Assembly (NCBI GenBank): GCA_012729505.1
Contig: JAAYDA010000037.1
Location: 1-64,000 of the forward strand
DNA from: Syntrophomonadaceae bacterium
Lineage (GTDB): Bacteria; Bacillota; Syntrophomonadia; Syntrophomonadales; DTU052
DNA: 64,000 nucleotides
Direction of reading: 5' to 3'
Shown here: positions 51,976-60,597 of the stretch, piece by piece
How the letters are laid out: each line of letters begins with the position of its first letter
Position numbering within the stretch: the first letter of the stretch is position 1
Program-made: the position numbers and the translations under genes
Notes under the pieces: model-generated
The model's input: the letters and a program-made list of their open reading frames with translations, nothing else
Told to the model about the DNA's origin: nothing
Databases searched by the model: none

Positions 51976-52716
51976 GTGATTGCAGTTAAGGATTTATCTG
52001 TTAAGTATCGGAGTAATAACGGAGATGTTCTGGCTCTGGATAAGGTCAATATAAGCATGGAAACAGGTGATATTCGTACGTTTATCGGGCCCTCCGGCTG
52101 TGGCAAATCCACATTGCTCTATGCTTTATCTGGTGTGCTGACGGAGTATGAAGGCAGTGTGCTGATTGACGGACTGCCGGTGGACCCCAGCACCCAGCGT
52201 ATAGGCTTGATTCTGCAAAACTATGGATTGCTGCCCTGGAAAAACGTTTATCAAAATGTAATGTTGGGGCTGAAGATTAAACACGGACGGCAGGTTTTAG
52301 ACGAATATGGGCACACCCTTCTTAAACAGTTGGGCATTGATAACCTGTTGGACCGGTACCCAAAAGAATTAAGTGGCGGACAACAACAGAGAGTTGCTAT
52401 TGCGCGTGCCTTCATTTTGCAGCCTGATTTACTGTTGATGGATGAGCCGTTTTCCGCTCTGGATGCTATTACCCGGGAAGAGATTCAAGAGCTTTTTCTT
52501 GAAACCTGGAAACAGAACAGTGTTACCACATTGTTTATTACTCACAGTGTTGAAGAGGCCCTGTATTTGGGCCGGGAAATTGCAGTGTTTTCCTCTTCTC
52601 CGGGACGAATACTGGAGGTTGTGGAAAACCCCTGTTTCCAACATGACAATAATTGTTTCAGGGATGATTACTACGAAATGGCTATGCGTTTGCGCAACAT
52701 ACTGAACAAAGGATGA
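51976..52716 (+). CDS. ABC transporter ATPase (SsuB/TauB type)
   Basis: 246-residue ATPase: Walker A GPSGCGKST, Q-loop LILQNYGLLPW, signature LSGGQQQR, Walker B LLLMDEPFSALD, H-loop FITHSVEEA. It powers the importer with the flanking genes. It starts with GTG 5 nt after the binding-protein gene, with GAGG nearby; its stop overlaps the permease start (ATGA). Confidence 0.92.
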   Translation: MIAVKDLSVKYRSNNGDVLALDKVNISMETGDIRTFIGPSGCGKSTLLYALSGVLTEYEGSVLIDGLPVDPSTQRIGLILQNYGLLPWKNVYQNVMLGLKIKHGRQVLDEYGHTLLKQLGIDNLLDRYPKELSGGQQQRVAIARAFILQPDLLLMDEPFSALDAITREEIQELFLETWKQNSVTTLFITHSVEEALYLGREIAVFSSSPGRILEVVENPCFQHDNNCFRDDYYEMAMRLRNILNKG

Positions 52717-53462
52717 TTTCAGTGCTGTCAAAAGAGAACTGGCGGGGTGCATTTTACAGCCTGGTGGTAGTGGTCACCGTCTGGTGGATTGTGTCCTGGC
52801 TTTTGAAAATGCCGATAGTTCCTTCCCCAGGTGCGGTATTAATAAATATTACGCAGATATTTTTCACCAAAATGGATGCCCATGCTCTGGCCAGCCTGGG
52901 GAGAATTGTGGGAGGGATAATAATATCTCTCCTGATCGGGGTTCCTCTGGGCTATTTGATGGGGGCATCTGAAAAGATCAACCGATTTCTGGCCCCCCTG
53001 GTGTACTTTACTTATCCGGTTCCCAAGCTGGCCCTTCTTCCTATTGTTATGCTGCTGTTCGGCTTGGGAGAAGCATCGAAGCTGATCATGATCGTATTAA
53101 TAATTGTCTTTCAGATTATTATTACCGCCCGGGATGCGGTTATTAATATTCCCCAGGAGATATTTCGCTCTCTGAAATCATTGGGTGCCGGAAAGCTGCA
53201 AATTTTTGCTGAGATAATATTCCCGGCTTCCCTTTCGGAGGTTTTGACTGCTACTCGCTTAGCTCTGGGGACTGCGGTCTCTATATTATTCTTTACTGAA
53301 ACTTTCGGAACAGAATATGGAATGGGCTATTTTATAATGGATGCCTGGATGCGGGTAAACTATCTGGATATGTATGCCGGGATAGTGGTTTTGAGCTTTA
53401 TGGGGTTTTGTTTGTTTACTGCTCTCGATTTGATAGATAATCGTCTTAGTTCTTGGCGTTAA
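52713..53462 (+). CDS. ABC transporter permease (SsuC/TauC type)
   Basis: 249 residues with about six membrane helices and the EAA loop (SLGAGKLQIFAEIIFPASLSE, quoted here as two parts SLGAGKLQIF and PASLSE). Partner of the ATPase just upstream, whose stop it overlaps. The first copy of a 20-bp direct repeat includes its stop codon. Confidence 0.9.
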   Translation: MISVLSKENWRGAFYSLVVVVTVWWIVSWLLKMPIVPSPGAVLINITQIFFTKMDAHALASLGRIVGGIIISLLIGVPLGYLMGASEKINRFLAPLVYFTYPVPKLALLPIVMLLFGLGEASKLIMIVLIIVFQIIITARDAVINIPQEIFRSLKSLGAGKLQIFAEIIFPASLSEVLTATRLALGTAVSILFFTETFGTEYGMGYFIMDAWMRVNYLDMYAGIVVLSFMGFCLFTALDLIDNRLSSWR

Positions 53463-53476
53463 GTGATGATCTGCTT
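53457..53476 (+). repeat. 20-bp direct repeat flanking a 370-bp insert, copy 1
   Basis: CGTTAAGTGATGATCTGCTT, repeated exactly at 53846-53865. Includes the TAA stop of the permease. Confidence 0.85.
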
Positions 53477-53845
53477 GCCATTGGTCAGGGAAAATGTCAT
53501 GTTAGTACTAGTGAAAGACACAAATACTTTAGCAGAGATTTGATTCCCGGATTCGACCTGGATTGAATTCCACTTGCTCCCGGAATGAGAACCGGCAAAT
53601 ACAACTGCTCAGTTTCGGCCTCCGAGCAGCACACCGCCAATTCGCCCTCCGTGGCTCAGGAGGCGGACTCAGGACCTCCTGTCCTTCGGCTGCTCTTCTG
53701 CCTCACCTTTGCAGAGGTTTGCTCGGTTCTCATCCCCACGGTCGCTAAGCTGGAATTCATCCCGTGTTTCCTCATTCAACTTCTGAGTTGTTGGGATGAC
53801 ATTTTTCCTGGCGACTTATACCATGACATTATCGCTGATCAACAA
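53477..53845. mobile_element. Imperfectly palindromic non-coding insert between direct repeats
   Basis: 369 bp between the 20-bp repeats. Arms around 53571-53600 (TTGAATTCCA-CTT; ATGAGAACCGGCAAA) are matched in inverted order around 53711-53764 (TTTGCTCGGTTCTCAT; AAGCTGGAATTCATC). Further in, GAGCAGC (near 53625) faces GCTGCTC (near 53690), and the centre has AGGAGG/CCTCCT. No convincing coding frame is present. It looks like a decayed palindromic element inserted or duplicated after the ABC operon. Confidence 0.5.
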
Positions 53846-53865
53846 CGTTAAGTGATGATCTGCTT
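53846..53865 (+). repeat. 20-bp direct repeat flanking a 370-bp insert, copy 2
   Basis: CGTTAAGTGATGATCTGCTT, identical to 53457-53476; lies 52 bp before the FMN reductase start. Confidence 0.85.
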
Positions 53866-53917
53866 TGTAACCGTTGTTAGTGCTGTTGTAGAATGGTGAA
53901 TAAAAGGAGGCATGTAA

Positions 53918-54475
53918 ATGGAAATGATTAAAATCCTGGGTTTTACTGGAAGCCTGCGCCGCGATTCATACAACAAGGCGGCCTTGCGTGCTGCCGGTGA
54001 ATTATTACCGGATGGTGCAATTCTGGAGATCGTTGACCTGGCCCCCATTCCTTTTTTTAATGAGGACCTGGAGGCAGAAGGGGTGCCTCAGGCGGTAGTG
54101 GATTTCAAAGACAAAATCGTGGCGGCGGATGCCTTGCTGATATGCACACCGGAATATAATTATTCGATTCCTCCGGTGTTAAAAAATGCTCTTGATTGGG
54201 CTTCCCGGGGGAAGGACAGCCCTTTGAACGGTAAGCCTGCGGCGATAATGAGCGCTTCCCAAGGGTTGTTTGGAGGGGCCCGGGCACAGTATCACTTGCG
54301 GCAGGTGGCGGTGGTCCTTAATCTTATGCTGCTGAATCGTCCGGAAGTATTCATAATGAGTGCCGCCGGCAAATTTGATCAGGATGGCAAGCTGATCGAT
54401 GATTACAGTCGCAGAGCTATCAGCAATCTTCTTGTGGCCATGGTTGACTGGACCCGGTTATTAAAAAAGAAATAA
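53918..54475 (+). CDS. NADPH-dependent FMN reductase
   Basis: 185-residue flavodoxin-like protein of the ChrR/azoreductase group. FMN phosphate loop GSLRRDSYN at residues 9-17 and the isoalloxazine loop TPEYNYSIPPVLKNALDW near 79. Reduces quinones, chromate, azo dyes or FMN in related proteins. AAAGGAGG precedes; ATG 53918 and 53924 are both usable. Confidence 0.9.
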   Translation: MEMIKILGFTGSLRRDSYNKAALRAAGELLPDGAILEIVDLAPIPFFNEDLEAEGVPQAVVDFKDKIVAADALLICTPEYNYSIPPVLKNALDWASRGKDSPLNGKPAAIMSASQGLFGGARAQYHLRQVAVVLNLMLLNRPEVFIMSAAGKFDQDGKLIDDYSRRAISNLLVAMVDWTRLLKKK

Positions 54476-54550
54476 TCAGCAATAATGGAGTTGGATCGGC
54501 TTGTGTTTTCTGGATTTGATGTTTTTTGATTAACTAACTTGGAGGTATGT

Positions 54551-55261
54551 ATGAACGAACAAATTATTATTGAACAGCGCTTTTGTGGGCCTCCCGAGTC
54601 CGGGAATGGAGGCTACTCATGTGGTATGCTGGCCAATTTCGTAGGTGATTCGGCTGAAGTTAAGCTGATTAGCCCTCCTCCTCTGGATACTCCTTTAACC
54701 GTGGAGAGCAGAGAGGGGCGGTATACTCTGTTAAACGGTGACACTGTTGTGGCTGCGGCGGAAGCGGCAGTGGTGGATATTGAGGTGCCCGCCCCACCTA
54801 CCCTGGCTCAGGCGAGGGAGACAATGGCCGGAGCGGAGATCTTTGAAAAACATAAGTTTCCCACCTGCTTTGTATGCGGCCCCCATCGGGCTGAATGTGA
54901 CGGGCTGAGAATTTTCCCGGGGGCGGTGCAAGGCCGGAACTATGTGGCAACAGAGTGGATTCCTGATGATTCTTTGACTGATGATACTGGATTGGTCAGA
55001 AATGAGATAATTTGGGCGGCTCTGGACTGTCCCGGCGCCTGGGCAGTTTTTGCCGGAAGGACCCGGGCTATTGTTCTGGGAAAATTGGCGGTTCAGATTA
55101 TGTCGAGGATGAAAGCCCATGAGCCTTGTATAGTATTAGGCTGGCAAATCGGTGAAGAAGGCCGGAAATTAATGTGTGGTACTGCTTTGTTCTCGGAAAC
55201 CGGTGAATTGTATGCCCGAGCCCGGGCCACCTGGATTGAGCTGAAAAAAGAATCTCAATAG
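54551..55261 (+). CDS. Hot-dog-like thioesterase-related protein
   Basis: 236 residues. The opening FCGPPESGNGGYSCGML and the central HKFPTCFVCGPHRAECDGLRIFPG resemble acyl-CoA thioesterase-like proteins with two hot-dog halves; catalytic residues could not be assigned confidently. A cytoplasmic acyl-thioester role fits the acyl-CoA genes nearby. ATG at 54551 with TTGGAGG 7 nt upstream. A GGCACATCC/GGATGTGCT hairpin follows at about 55305-55340. Confidence 0.6.
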   Translation: MNEQIIIEQRFCGPPESGNGGYSCGMLANFVGDSAEVKLISPPPLDTPLTVESREGRYTLLNGDTVVAAAEAAVVDIEVPAPPTLAQARETMAGAEIFEKHKFPTCFVCGPHRAECDGLRIFPGAVQGRNYVATEWIPDDSLTDDTGLVRNEIIWAALDCPGAWAVFAGRTRAIVLGKLAVQIMSRMKAHEPCIVLGWQIGEEGRKLMCGTALFSETGELYARARATWIELKKESQ

Positions 55262-55508
55262 GACGAATGAAAAAGCCGGAATGTCATGCCAAGAAGATGG
55301 TTGTAGGCACATCCATTAATAGAACCAGCTGGATGTGCTTACTGTTTCTTCGACTTGTTGTGATAAGAATCCCCAGAGATATTAATTTTGTGTTAATATT
55401 AAACAATGGCATTCGCGCTCCATAGTGGTTGGTTTCGTGGCTGACTCTTATGGACAAGATGCAATCGGAAATAATCAAATATTTATTTTAGTGGAGGGGA
55501 TATCTGTA

Positions 55509-56339
55509 ATGAAAAGAATGTTGACGTTAGCATTATGTGCAGCCCTTTCGGTGGGATTGCTCATAACCGCTGCAGGCTGCGGCCAAGCACCCCAGGAAAA
55601 GCAAACCTTTAAAGTAGGCCTCGAATGTGGTTATGCTCCATTCAACTGGACTCAGGTAGATGACAGCAACGGCGCGGTACCCATTTCCGGCACCAACCAA
55701 TTTGCCGGTGGCTATGATGTTGAAATAGCTAAGATTGTTGCCGAAGGTCTGGGCAGGGAACTGGTTATTGTGAAGACAGCCTGGGATGGTCTGCCACCAG
55801 CAGTGCAGTCCGGCAGTGTTGACGCAATTATTGCAGGTATGTCCCCGACGGCGGAGCGCAAGGAATCCATTGATTTTTCTGATCATTACTATAAATCCGA
55901 TCTGGTAATGGTGGTAAAAAACGGATCGGCCTATGAAAACGCCACCAGCATTCAGGACTTTTCCGGGGCAAAAATAACTGCCCAGCTCAACACTTTCCAT
56001 TACTCAGTCATTCCTCAAATCGACGGGGTAATCCAGCAGACGGCCATGGATGATTTTCCCGCCATGCGCGTGGCCCTGGAATCTGGTATTATTGATGGGT
56101 ATGTATCCGAAAGACCTGAAGGAATTTCGGCTTCGGCGGCCAACGCTAATTTTGTTATGGTTGAATTCGATGAAGGACAAGGGTTTGTAGCATCAGATGA
56201 TGATGTTGCCATAGCAGTTGGTCTTAAAAAAGGCAACCCGGATGTAACTGAGATAAATGAGATTTTAGCCGGAATATCTGAAGCTCAGAGAGTAGAAATG
56301 ATGGATGCTGCCATCAGAAACCAACCAGCTGCCCAATAA
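55509..56339 (+). CDS. Polar amino acid ABC transporter substrate-binding lipoprotein
   Basis: 276-residue family-3 solute-binding protein with lipobox TAAGC (Cys24) and segments FKVGLECGYAPFNW, GYDVEIAKIVAEGLG and GMSPTAERKESIDFS. It binds a polar amino acid outside the membrane. ATG at 55509 with GGAGGGG 8 nt upstream. It is separated from its permease gene by repeat copy 3. Confidence 0.92.
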   Translation: MKRMLTLALCAALSVGLLITAAGCGQAPQEKQTFKVGLECGYAPFNWTQVDDSNGAVPISGTNQFAGGYDVEIAKIVAEGLGRELVIVKTAWDGLPPAVQSGSVDAIIAGMSPTAERKESIDFSDHYYKSDLVMVVKNGSAYENATSIQDFSGAKITAQLNTFHYSVIPQIDGVIQQTAMDDFPAMRVALESGIIDGYVSERPEGISASAANANFVMVEFDEGQGFVASDDDVAIAVGLKKGNPDVTEINEILAGISEAQRVEMMDAAIRNQPAAQ

Positions 56340-56349
56340 TCATCGCTGC

Positions 56350-56486
56350 TTTATCCGATGACTAATCTGCCCTAAGACCCCCGCCGCCTATAGGCAGCGT
56401 GTGCCCAAGGGCAGTTAAGTCCCTGGATCCGTGCGACTAAGATTCAGATGGAGTTAAAACTCCACCTGAACCAAGTCTTACTTTAT
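56350..56486 (+). repeat. Two-hairpin interspersed element, copy 3, inside an operon
   Basis: Begins 11 bp after the binding-protein stop and ends just before the GGAG of the permease. Hairpin A is altered (GCC-TATA-GGC core); hairpin B has GGAGTT/AACTCC, a paired U-A where copy 1 has C-G. The position suggests it affects the binding-protein to permease expression ratio. Confidence 0.85.
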
Positions 56487-56503
56487 TGGAGTGTAATCAA
56501 TAA

Positions 56504-57277
56504 GTGGAAAGAACCTTCTTGGAATGGGTAATATTAATTTGGAACAGCAACTGGTCCCTATTTCTTATAGGGGCCAGAAATACTCTATTTATTGCTTTGA
56601 CCGGTACAATTATTGGATTTGCCATTGGTATTGTGATTGGAATAATCCGGACTATTCCCATCGATGACAACACCCATCCAGTGGCCAGGATCGCCTATAA
56701 GATTATCAACTTCCTATTATTGTGTTATATCGAAGTATTCCGTGGCACTCCCATGATTGTTCAAGCCATGGTGGTATTTTATGGCGCCGCCTGGATATAT
56801 AATATTCATTTGTCTCCAATCACAGCGGGAATTTTTATTGTCTCTATCAATACCGGAGCGTATATGGCTGAGATAGTCAGAGGCGGTATTCTTTCCGTGG
56901 ATAAAGGCCAGTTTGAAGCAGCTCATTCCATCGGTATGACCCACTTCCAAACTATGGCCAACATTGTTCTGCCTCAGGCTATACGTAATATTTTGCCGGC
57001 AACCAGTAATGAGTTTGTAATCAATATAAAGGACACCTCGGTGCTGAGCGTTATCTCGGTTACGGAGCTGTTCTTCCTGTCTAAATCGGCGGCGGGGGTA
57101 AACTTTGCGTTCTTCCAGACCATGTCGATTACCTGTGTTATCTATTTTATTATGACTTTTACCGTCACCCGAATACTAAGGTATATTGAAATAAAGATGG
57201 ATGGACCGTCAGTATTCACCATCCATGGTTCCCAATCGGTTCCTGAAGCACAAATCAGGATTGTCAACAGGGAGTAA
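56504..57277 (+). CDS. Polar amino acid ABC transporter permease
   Basis: 257-residue HisM/GlnP-type permease with about five helices. EAA-loop region EAAHSIGMTHFQTMANIVLPQ (seen as EAAHSIGMTHFQ and NIVLPQA) and the N-terminal GARNTLFIALTGT. Begins with GTG at 56504; GGAG at 56488-56491 is about 12 nt upstream, a somewhat long spacing. Coupled to the ATPase gene 3 nt downstream. Confidence 0.9.
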   Translation: MERTFLEWVILIWNSNWSLFLIGARNTLFIALTGTIIGFAIGIVIGIIRTIPIDDNTHPVARIAYKIINFLLLCYIEVFRGTPMIVQAMVVFYGAAWIYNIHLSPITAGIFIVSINTGAYMAEIVRGGILSVDKGQFEAAHSIGMTHFQTMANIVLPQAIRNILPATSNEFVINIKDTSVLSVISVTELFFLSKSAAGVNFAFFQTMSITCVIYFIMTFTVTRILRYIEIKMDGPSVFTIHGSQSVPEAQIRIVNRE

Positions 57278-57280
57278 GAT

Positions 57281-58018
57281 ATGGACAAGATTATTGAAAT
57301 CAGACATCTGCAAAAATCATTTGGCACGAATGTAGTTTTAAGAGATATTAATTTTTCTGTCAGTAAAGGTGAAGTGGTTTGTATCATCGGTTCCAGCGGT
57401 TCCGGAAAGTCTACTCTGCTCCGCTGTCTGAATCTGCTGGAATATCCTTCCGGCGGCGAAATACTATATCACGGCAATAACATTCTGGAACAGGAAATGA
57501 GCAATGCAGTTTACAGAGCGAAGATGGGCATGGTTTTTCAGCAATTCAACCTTTTCAACAATCTGAATGTCCTTGATAATTGTATGGTGGGACAGATCAA
57601 AGTGTTGAAAAAGGATCCGGCCTCGGCCAAAGAAAAGGCTATGGAATATCTGGAGCTGGTAGGTATGTCACAGTTTATCACGGCCAAACCCAACCAGATC
57701 TCCGGTGGACAGAAGCAGCGGGTGGCCATAGCCCGGGCACTGTCTATGGAGCCGGAGGCGTTGCTGTTCGATGAACCCACCAGCGCCCTGGATCCTGAAC
57801 TGGTTGGCGAAGTATTGAAGGTTATGAAAAAACTGGCCAGAAGCGGACTTACCATGTTGGTGGTTACTCATGAGATGGGTTTTGCCCGGGATGTTGCTAA
57901 TCGGGTTGTATTTATGGACAGCGGCGTTATTGTGGAAGATGATGTGCCTGAGGTAATATTTAATAACCCCAATAACGAAAGAACCCGGGAATTTTTAAGG
58001 CGGACCCTCGAAGAATAA
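57281..58018 (+). CDS. glnQ: Polar amino acid ABC transporter ATPase
   Basis: 245-residue ATPase: Walker [11 protein letters not shown]-loop MVFQQFNLF, signature ISGGQKQR, Walker [16 protein letters not shown]-loop VVTHEMGFA. Drives uptake with the two genes upstream. Its stop codon lies inside the shortened repeat copy 5. Confidence 0.93.
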   Translation: MDKIIEIRHLQKSFGTNVVLRDINFSVSKGEVVCIIGSSGSGKSTLLRCLNLLEYPSGGEILYHGNNILEQEMSNAVYRAKMGMVFQQFNLFNNLNVLDNCMVGQIKVLKKDPASAKEKAMEYLELVGMSQFITAKPNQISGGQKQRVAIARALSMEPEALLFDEPTSALDPELVGEVLKVMKKLARSGLTMLVVTHEMGFARDVANRVVFMDSGVIVEDDVPEVIFNNPNNERTREFLRRTLEE

Positions 58019-58075
58019 AGTAAGACTTGATTCAGCTGGAGTTTTGACTCCATCTGAATCTTAGTCATCGGATAA
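58014..58075 (-). repeat. Two-hairpin element, copy 5, inverted and shortened
   Basis: The reverse strand reads TTATCCGATGACTAAGATTCAG and continues through hairpin B to AAGTCTTACTTTATT. Hairpin A is missing: 74 bp between the two GACTAA motifs of a full copy have been lost, leaving one GACTAA. It overlaps the end of glnQ. Confidence 0.82.
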
Positions 58076-58091
58076 TCGATGAGATTATGAA

Positions 58092-58129
58092 AAAAGCCCT
58101 GCCGGGCCAGTTGAATCGGCAGGGCTTTT
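58092..58129 (+). terminator. Terminator between glnQ and the GGDEF gene
   Basis: AAAAGCCCTGCCG (58092-58104) pairs with CGGCAGGGCTTTT (58117-58129). The A- and T-rich ends make it usable in both directions. Confidence 0.8.
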
Positions 58130-58150
58130 GCGTATGACGGGCAAGACTGT

Positions 58151-59086
58151 TTAACGAGTGCCTATAGAGGAAGATATTCCGGTCAATCGCTGGACAATTC
58201 GGTTTCGACCTGCTTTCTTGGCAGTAAACAAAGCTTCATCAGCTCTCTTGATTAATTCCTCCGAACATTCTCCACCTCGCGGGATCATGGTGGCTACTCC
58301 CAGACTGATAGTGATCAGAGGAATGACCGGTGAACTCTCATGAGGAATTGCCAGTATCGATATTTTATGTTTAAACCTCTCAGCCAGGAGCATAGCCCCG
58401 GTTGCATCAGTCTGAGGCATTAGGGCCACAAACTCATCACCGCCCCACCTGCCCAAAAAGTCGCCGGGTCTGCGCAAAGTGTTGCTCAATTGACAGGCAA
58501 CCTTCTTGAGACAGGAATCTCCCGCCAGATGTCCGTAAGCGTCATTGTACTCTTTGAAGTGGTCAATATCGACTATTATAAAGGAGAGCGGGTCGCCGGA
58601 ACGGAAAGATCGTCTCCACTCCTGAGCTAAGGTTTCGTCGAACCGTTTGCGATTGGGAAGTCCGGTCAGACCATCCACCAGACTGCTTTCCATCAGCCGA
58701 TCATAATACAGCTTCATACAGATATGATTCTTCACTCTTGCTTTCATCAGGGATGGGTTAAATGGAATAGTAATATAGTCAGCCGCTCCCAGTTCCAGGC
58801 CACATGCTTCATCAGCTTCACTGTTTAATGAGGTCAAGAAAATAACAGGAATATCCTTCCATTCGTTGGTGGCCTTGATTTCTTTACAGACCTCAAAACC
58901 ATTCATTTCGGGCATGACCACATCCAGCATAACCAATTGCGGCAGAGGATGGGAGGCCAGGATTTGCAGAGCTTCCGGGCCGCATTTGGCGGTAATAACG
59001 TTGTAATCTTCCCCAAGTACGTCGCAGATAATTGCAAGATTCAGAACATTATCATCCACAACTAATACAGTGGGTGGATCTCCCAT
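58151..59086 (-). CDS. Response regulator with diguanylate cyclase domain
   Basis: 311 residues: N-terminal receiver domain (VLVVDDN; phosphoacceptor Asp in LVMLDVVMPEMNG; Lys position replaced in YITIPFNP, where most receivers have KPF) and a C-terminal GGDEF domain with intact active site RWGGDEFVAL. An intact GGDEF should make cyclic di-GMP. An RxxD inhibitory site was not evident. ATG at 59086 lies 10 nt after TGGAGG; an upstream TTG is too close to it. No partner kinase in the window. Confidence 0.9.
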   Translation of the reverse strand: MGDPPTVLVVDDNVLNLAIICDVLGEDYNVITAKCGPEALQILASHPLPQLVMLDVVMPEMNGFEVCKEIKATNEWKDIPVIFLTSLNSEADEACGLELGAADYITIPFNPSLMKARVKNHICMKLYYDRLMESSLVDGLTGLPNRKRFDETLAQEWRRSFRSGDPLSFIIVDIDHFKEYNDAYGHLAGDSCLKKVACQLSNTLRRPGDFLGRWGGDEFVALMPQTDATGAMLLAERFKHKISILAIPHESSPVIPLITISLGVATMIPRGGECSEELIKRADEALFTAKKAGRNRIVQRLTGISSSIGTR

Positions 59087-59267
59087 AGCTAACAAGCCTC
59101 CAATAAACCGGCCAGGCCGGTATTCGTGATGATGGAAATTATTAACGGATTAGTCGATTACACTATTAATTTTGTACGTCATGCCTATTCCCTATAATAA
59201 ACCAAAACCATCAGGGGAAGTACACTTTCTTAATATATTTCTTAAACATATTATGATAAAAAAATGT

Positions 59268-59295
59268 CACCATCCGGCGCGAAAGCCGGATGGTG
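59268..59295 (-). terminator. Terminator of the stalk-domain gene
   Basis: CACCATCCGGC (59268-59278) pairs with GCCGGATGGTG (59285-59295), loop GCGAAA. On the minus strand it is followed by a T-run (ATTTTTTT), so it ends the gene at 59317. Confidence 0.85.
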
Positions 59296-59316
59296 TTACT
59301 CTGAACAAACCTTTCG

Positions 59317-60597
59317 TTATAACGGTTGTTGCAGGGACTCTTCTATAGGCATGATATTTTGTATATCTGCGGCATCGCTTACATCGGGGAAGGTGATGGG
59401 TTCGCCCATATCATACATTTCAAAGAAGGCATCTACCTGAATTGACATATTGATGGCATTGGATGTGACGCCATCAATAGTGACAGGCGGCAGATTAAAA
59501 TCAACCTGGGCGGCTATATCCATATAATCAGTGATCATTGTGGACTTATTAATCCAAGAAGCGTAAGTCATATCAGCTTGAATGTTGTCGAAAAGAGTCT
59601 GTATCATGGCATCTGCCTCGGGAATGCCGGTATCATACATTGCGGGCATTTGACCCATTAAGCTCTGAAACAGTTTTTCAAAGCTGTCAGGGGTAAGGGT
59701 GATATTAACCACCCAGTACTCTTGATCTTCCTTGTTTTGATCGTTGCCTAAATTAATTATGGCTCCAAAATCTTTCATCATTTCCATTGATTTTATGGGG
59801 TCGTTGGCATCAGCGGATGCCTCCATCAAGGCTTGAATATCCAGGCCCTGAAGGTCCATCTTAAACCAGCCTTCCTGCCCGGGGACAGTCATATACATGC
59901 CATCCTGGTTCATGAATGTTTCGGATATCATAGCTGTGGGCATATCAGAAACGCCCTCAATTGGAGGCATATCAACTGTAGTCTTGACGTAAATCAACAC
60001 TGGCTCCTGCTGCATGGCCATATCCATGACCATATTCATATCCATGCTTTGCGGTGTGCCCTCCGGTGCGGACTCTATTCCCATGCTAAGTTTCATGTCA
60101 GTATTAACTTTATATGTATTGTATTCAAGCATAGCTTCAGTGGATTTCAGCATAAGTTCATCTGCTGTCATTCCCTGCCGCTGTTCGGAATAGGAAACGG
60201 ATACGGTTTTACTTTCCTGCTGCCAGCCAACGGAGGTGCCAAAGGCTTCATAAACAGATCGAAGTGGAACCAGTATTTCTCCATTAACCAGTTCAGGGGC
60301 TTTGGATAAAGTAAGCTGTTGATCATTGAAAACAGCCAAGTTGCTTCCCAGTGTAAGTGTCAGGGTATCTGAGTTTTCCGTAATGATAATTATATCATTA
60401 TCCACGGTTATGTCGGCACCCAGTACTTTGTCTACCATATCCAGCGGAACCATTGTGATACCATCAGCTAATTGCAGGGTGCTACTGGGGACGTATGGTT
60501 TGTCGTTGATGGTAAAATTAACGTTAGCCATAGCCGGACTGGCGACGACAAATACAAAGAGGAACGTGAAAAAAGCAACAAGTTTCTTCTTAAGCAT
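59317..60597 (-). CDS. Exported protein with copper-amine-oxidase-type stalk domain
   Basis: 426 residues with a signal peptide ending near MANVNF. The stalk domain (about 28-130: NDKPYVPSSTLQLADGITMVPL...EILVPLRSVYEAFG) is a common surface module in Clostridia. The C-terminal 290 residues resemble the LppX/LolA-like DUF6612 group that may bind lipids. Methionine-rich stretches (MDMNMVMDMAMQQ) are notable. ATG at 60597 with GGGAGG upstream; ends at a terminator. Confidence 0.7.
   Translation of the reverse strand: MLKKKLVAFFTFLFVFVVASPAMANVNFTINDKPYVPSSTLQLADGITMVPLDMVDKVLGADITVDNDIIIITENSDTLTLTLGSNLAVFNDQQLTLSKAPELVNGEILVPLRSVYEAFGTSVGWQQESKTVSVSYSEQRQGMTADELMLKSTEAMLEYNTYKVNTDMKLSMGIESAPEGTPQSMDMNMVMDMAMQQEPVLIYVKTTVDMPPIEGVSDMPTAMISETFMNQDGMYMTVPGQEGWFKMDLQGLDIQALMEASADANDPIKSMEMMKDFGAIINLGNDQNKEDQEYWVVNITLTPDSFEKLFQSLMGQMPAMYDTGIPEADAMIQTLFDNIQADMTYASWINKSTMITDYMDIAAQVDFNLPPVTIDGVTSNAINMSIQVDAFFEMYDMGEPITFPDVSDAADIQNIMPIEESLQQPL

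Noticed and set aside
53563-53851. Overlapping plus-strand frames inside the palindromic insert
   Set aside because: No ribosome binding site, Cys/Leu/Pro-rich composition typical of non-coding sequence, and the region is explained by inverted repeats.
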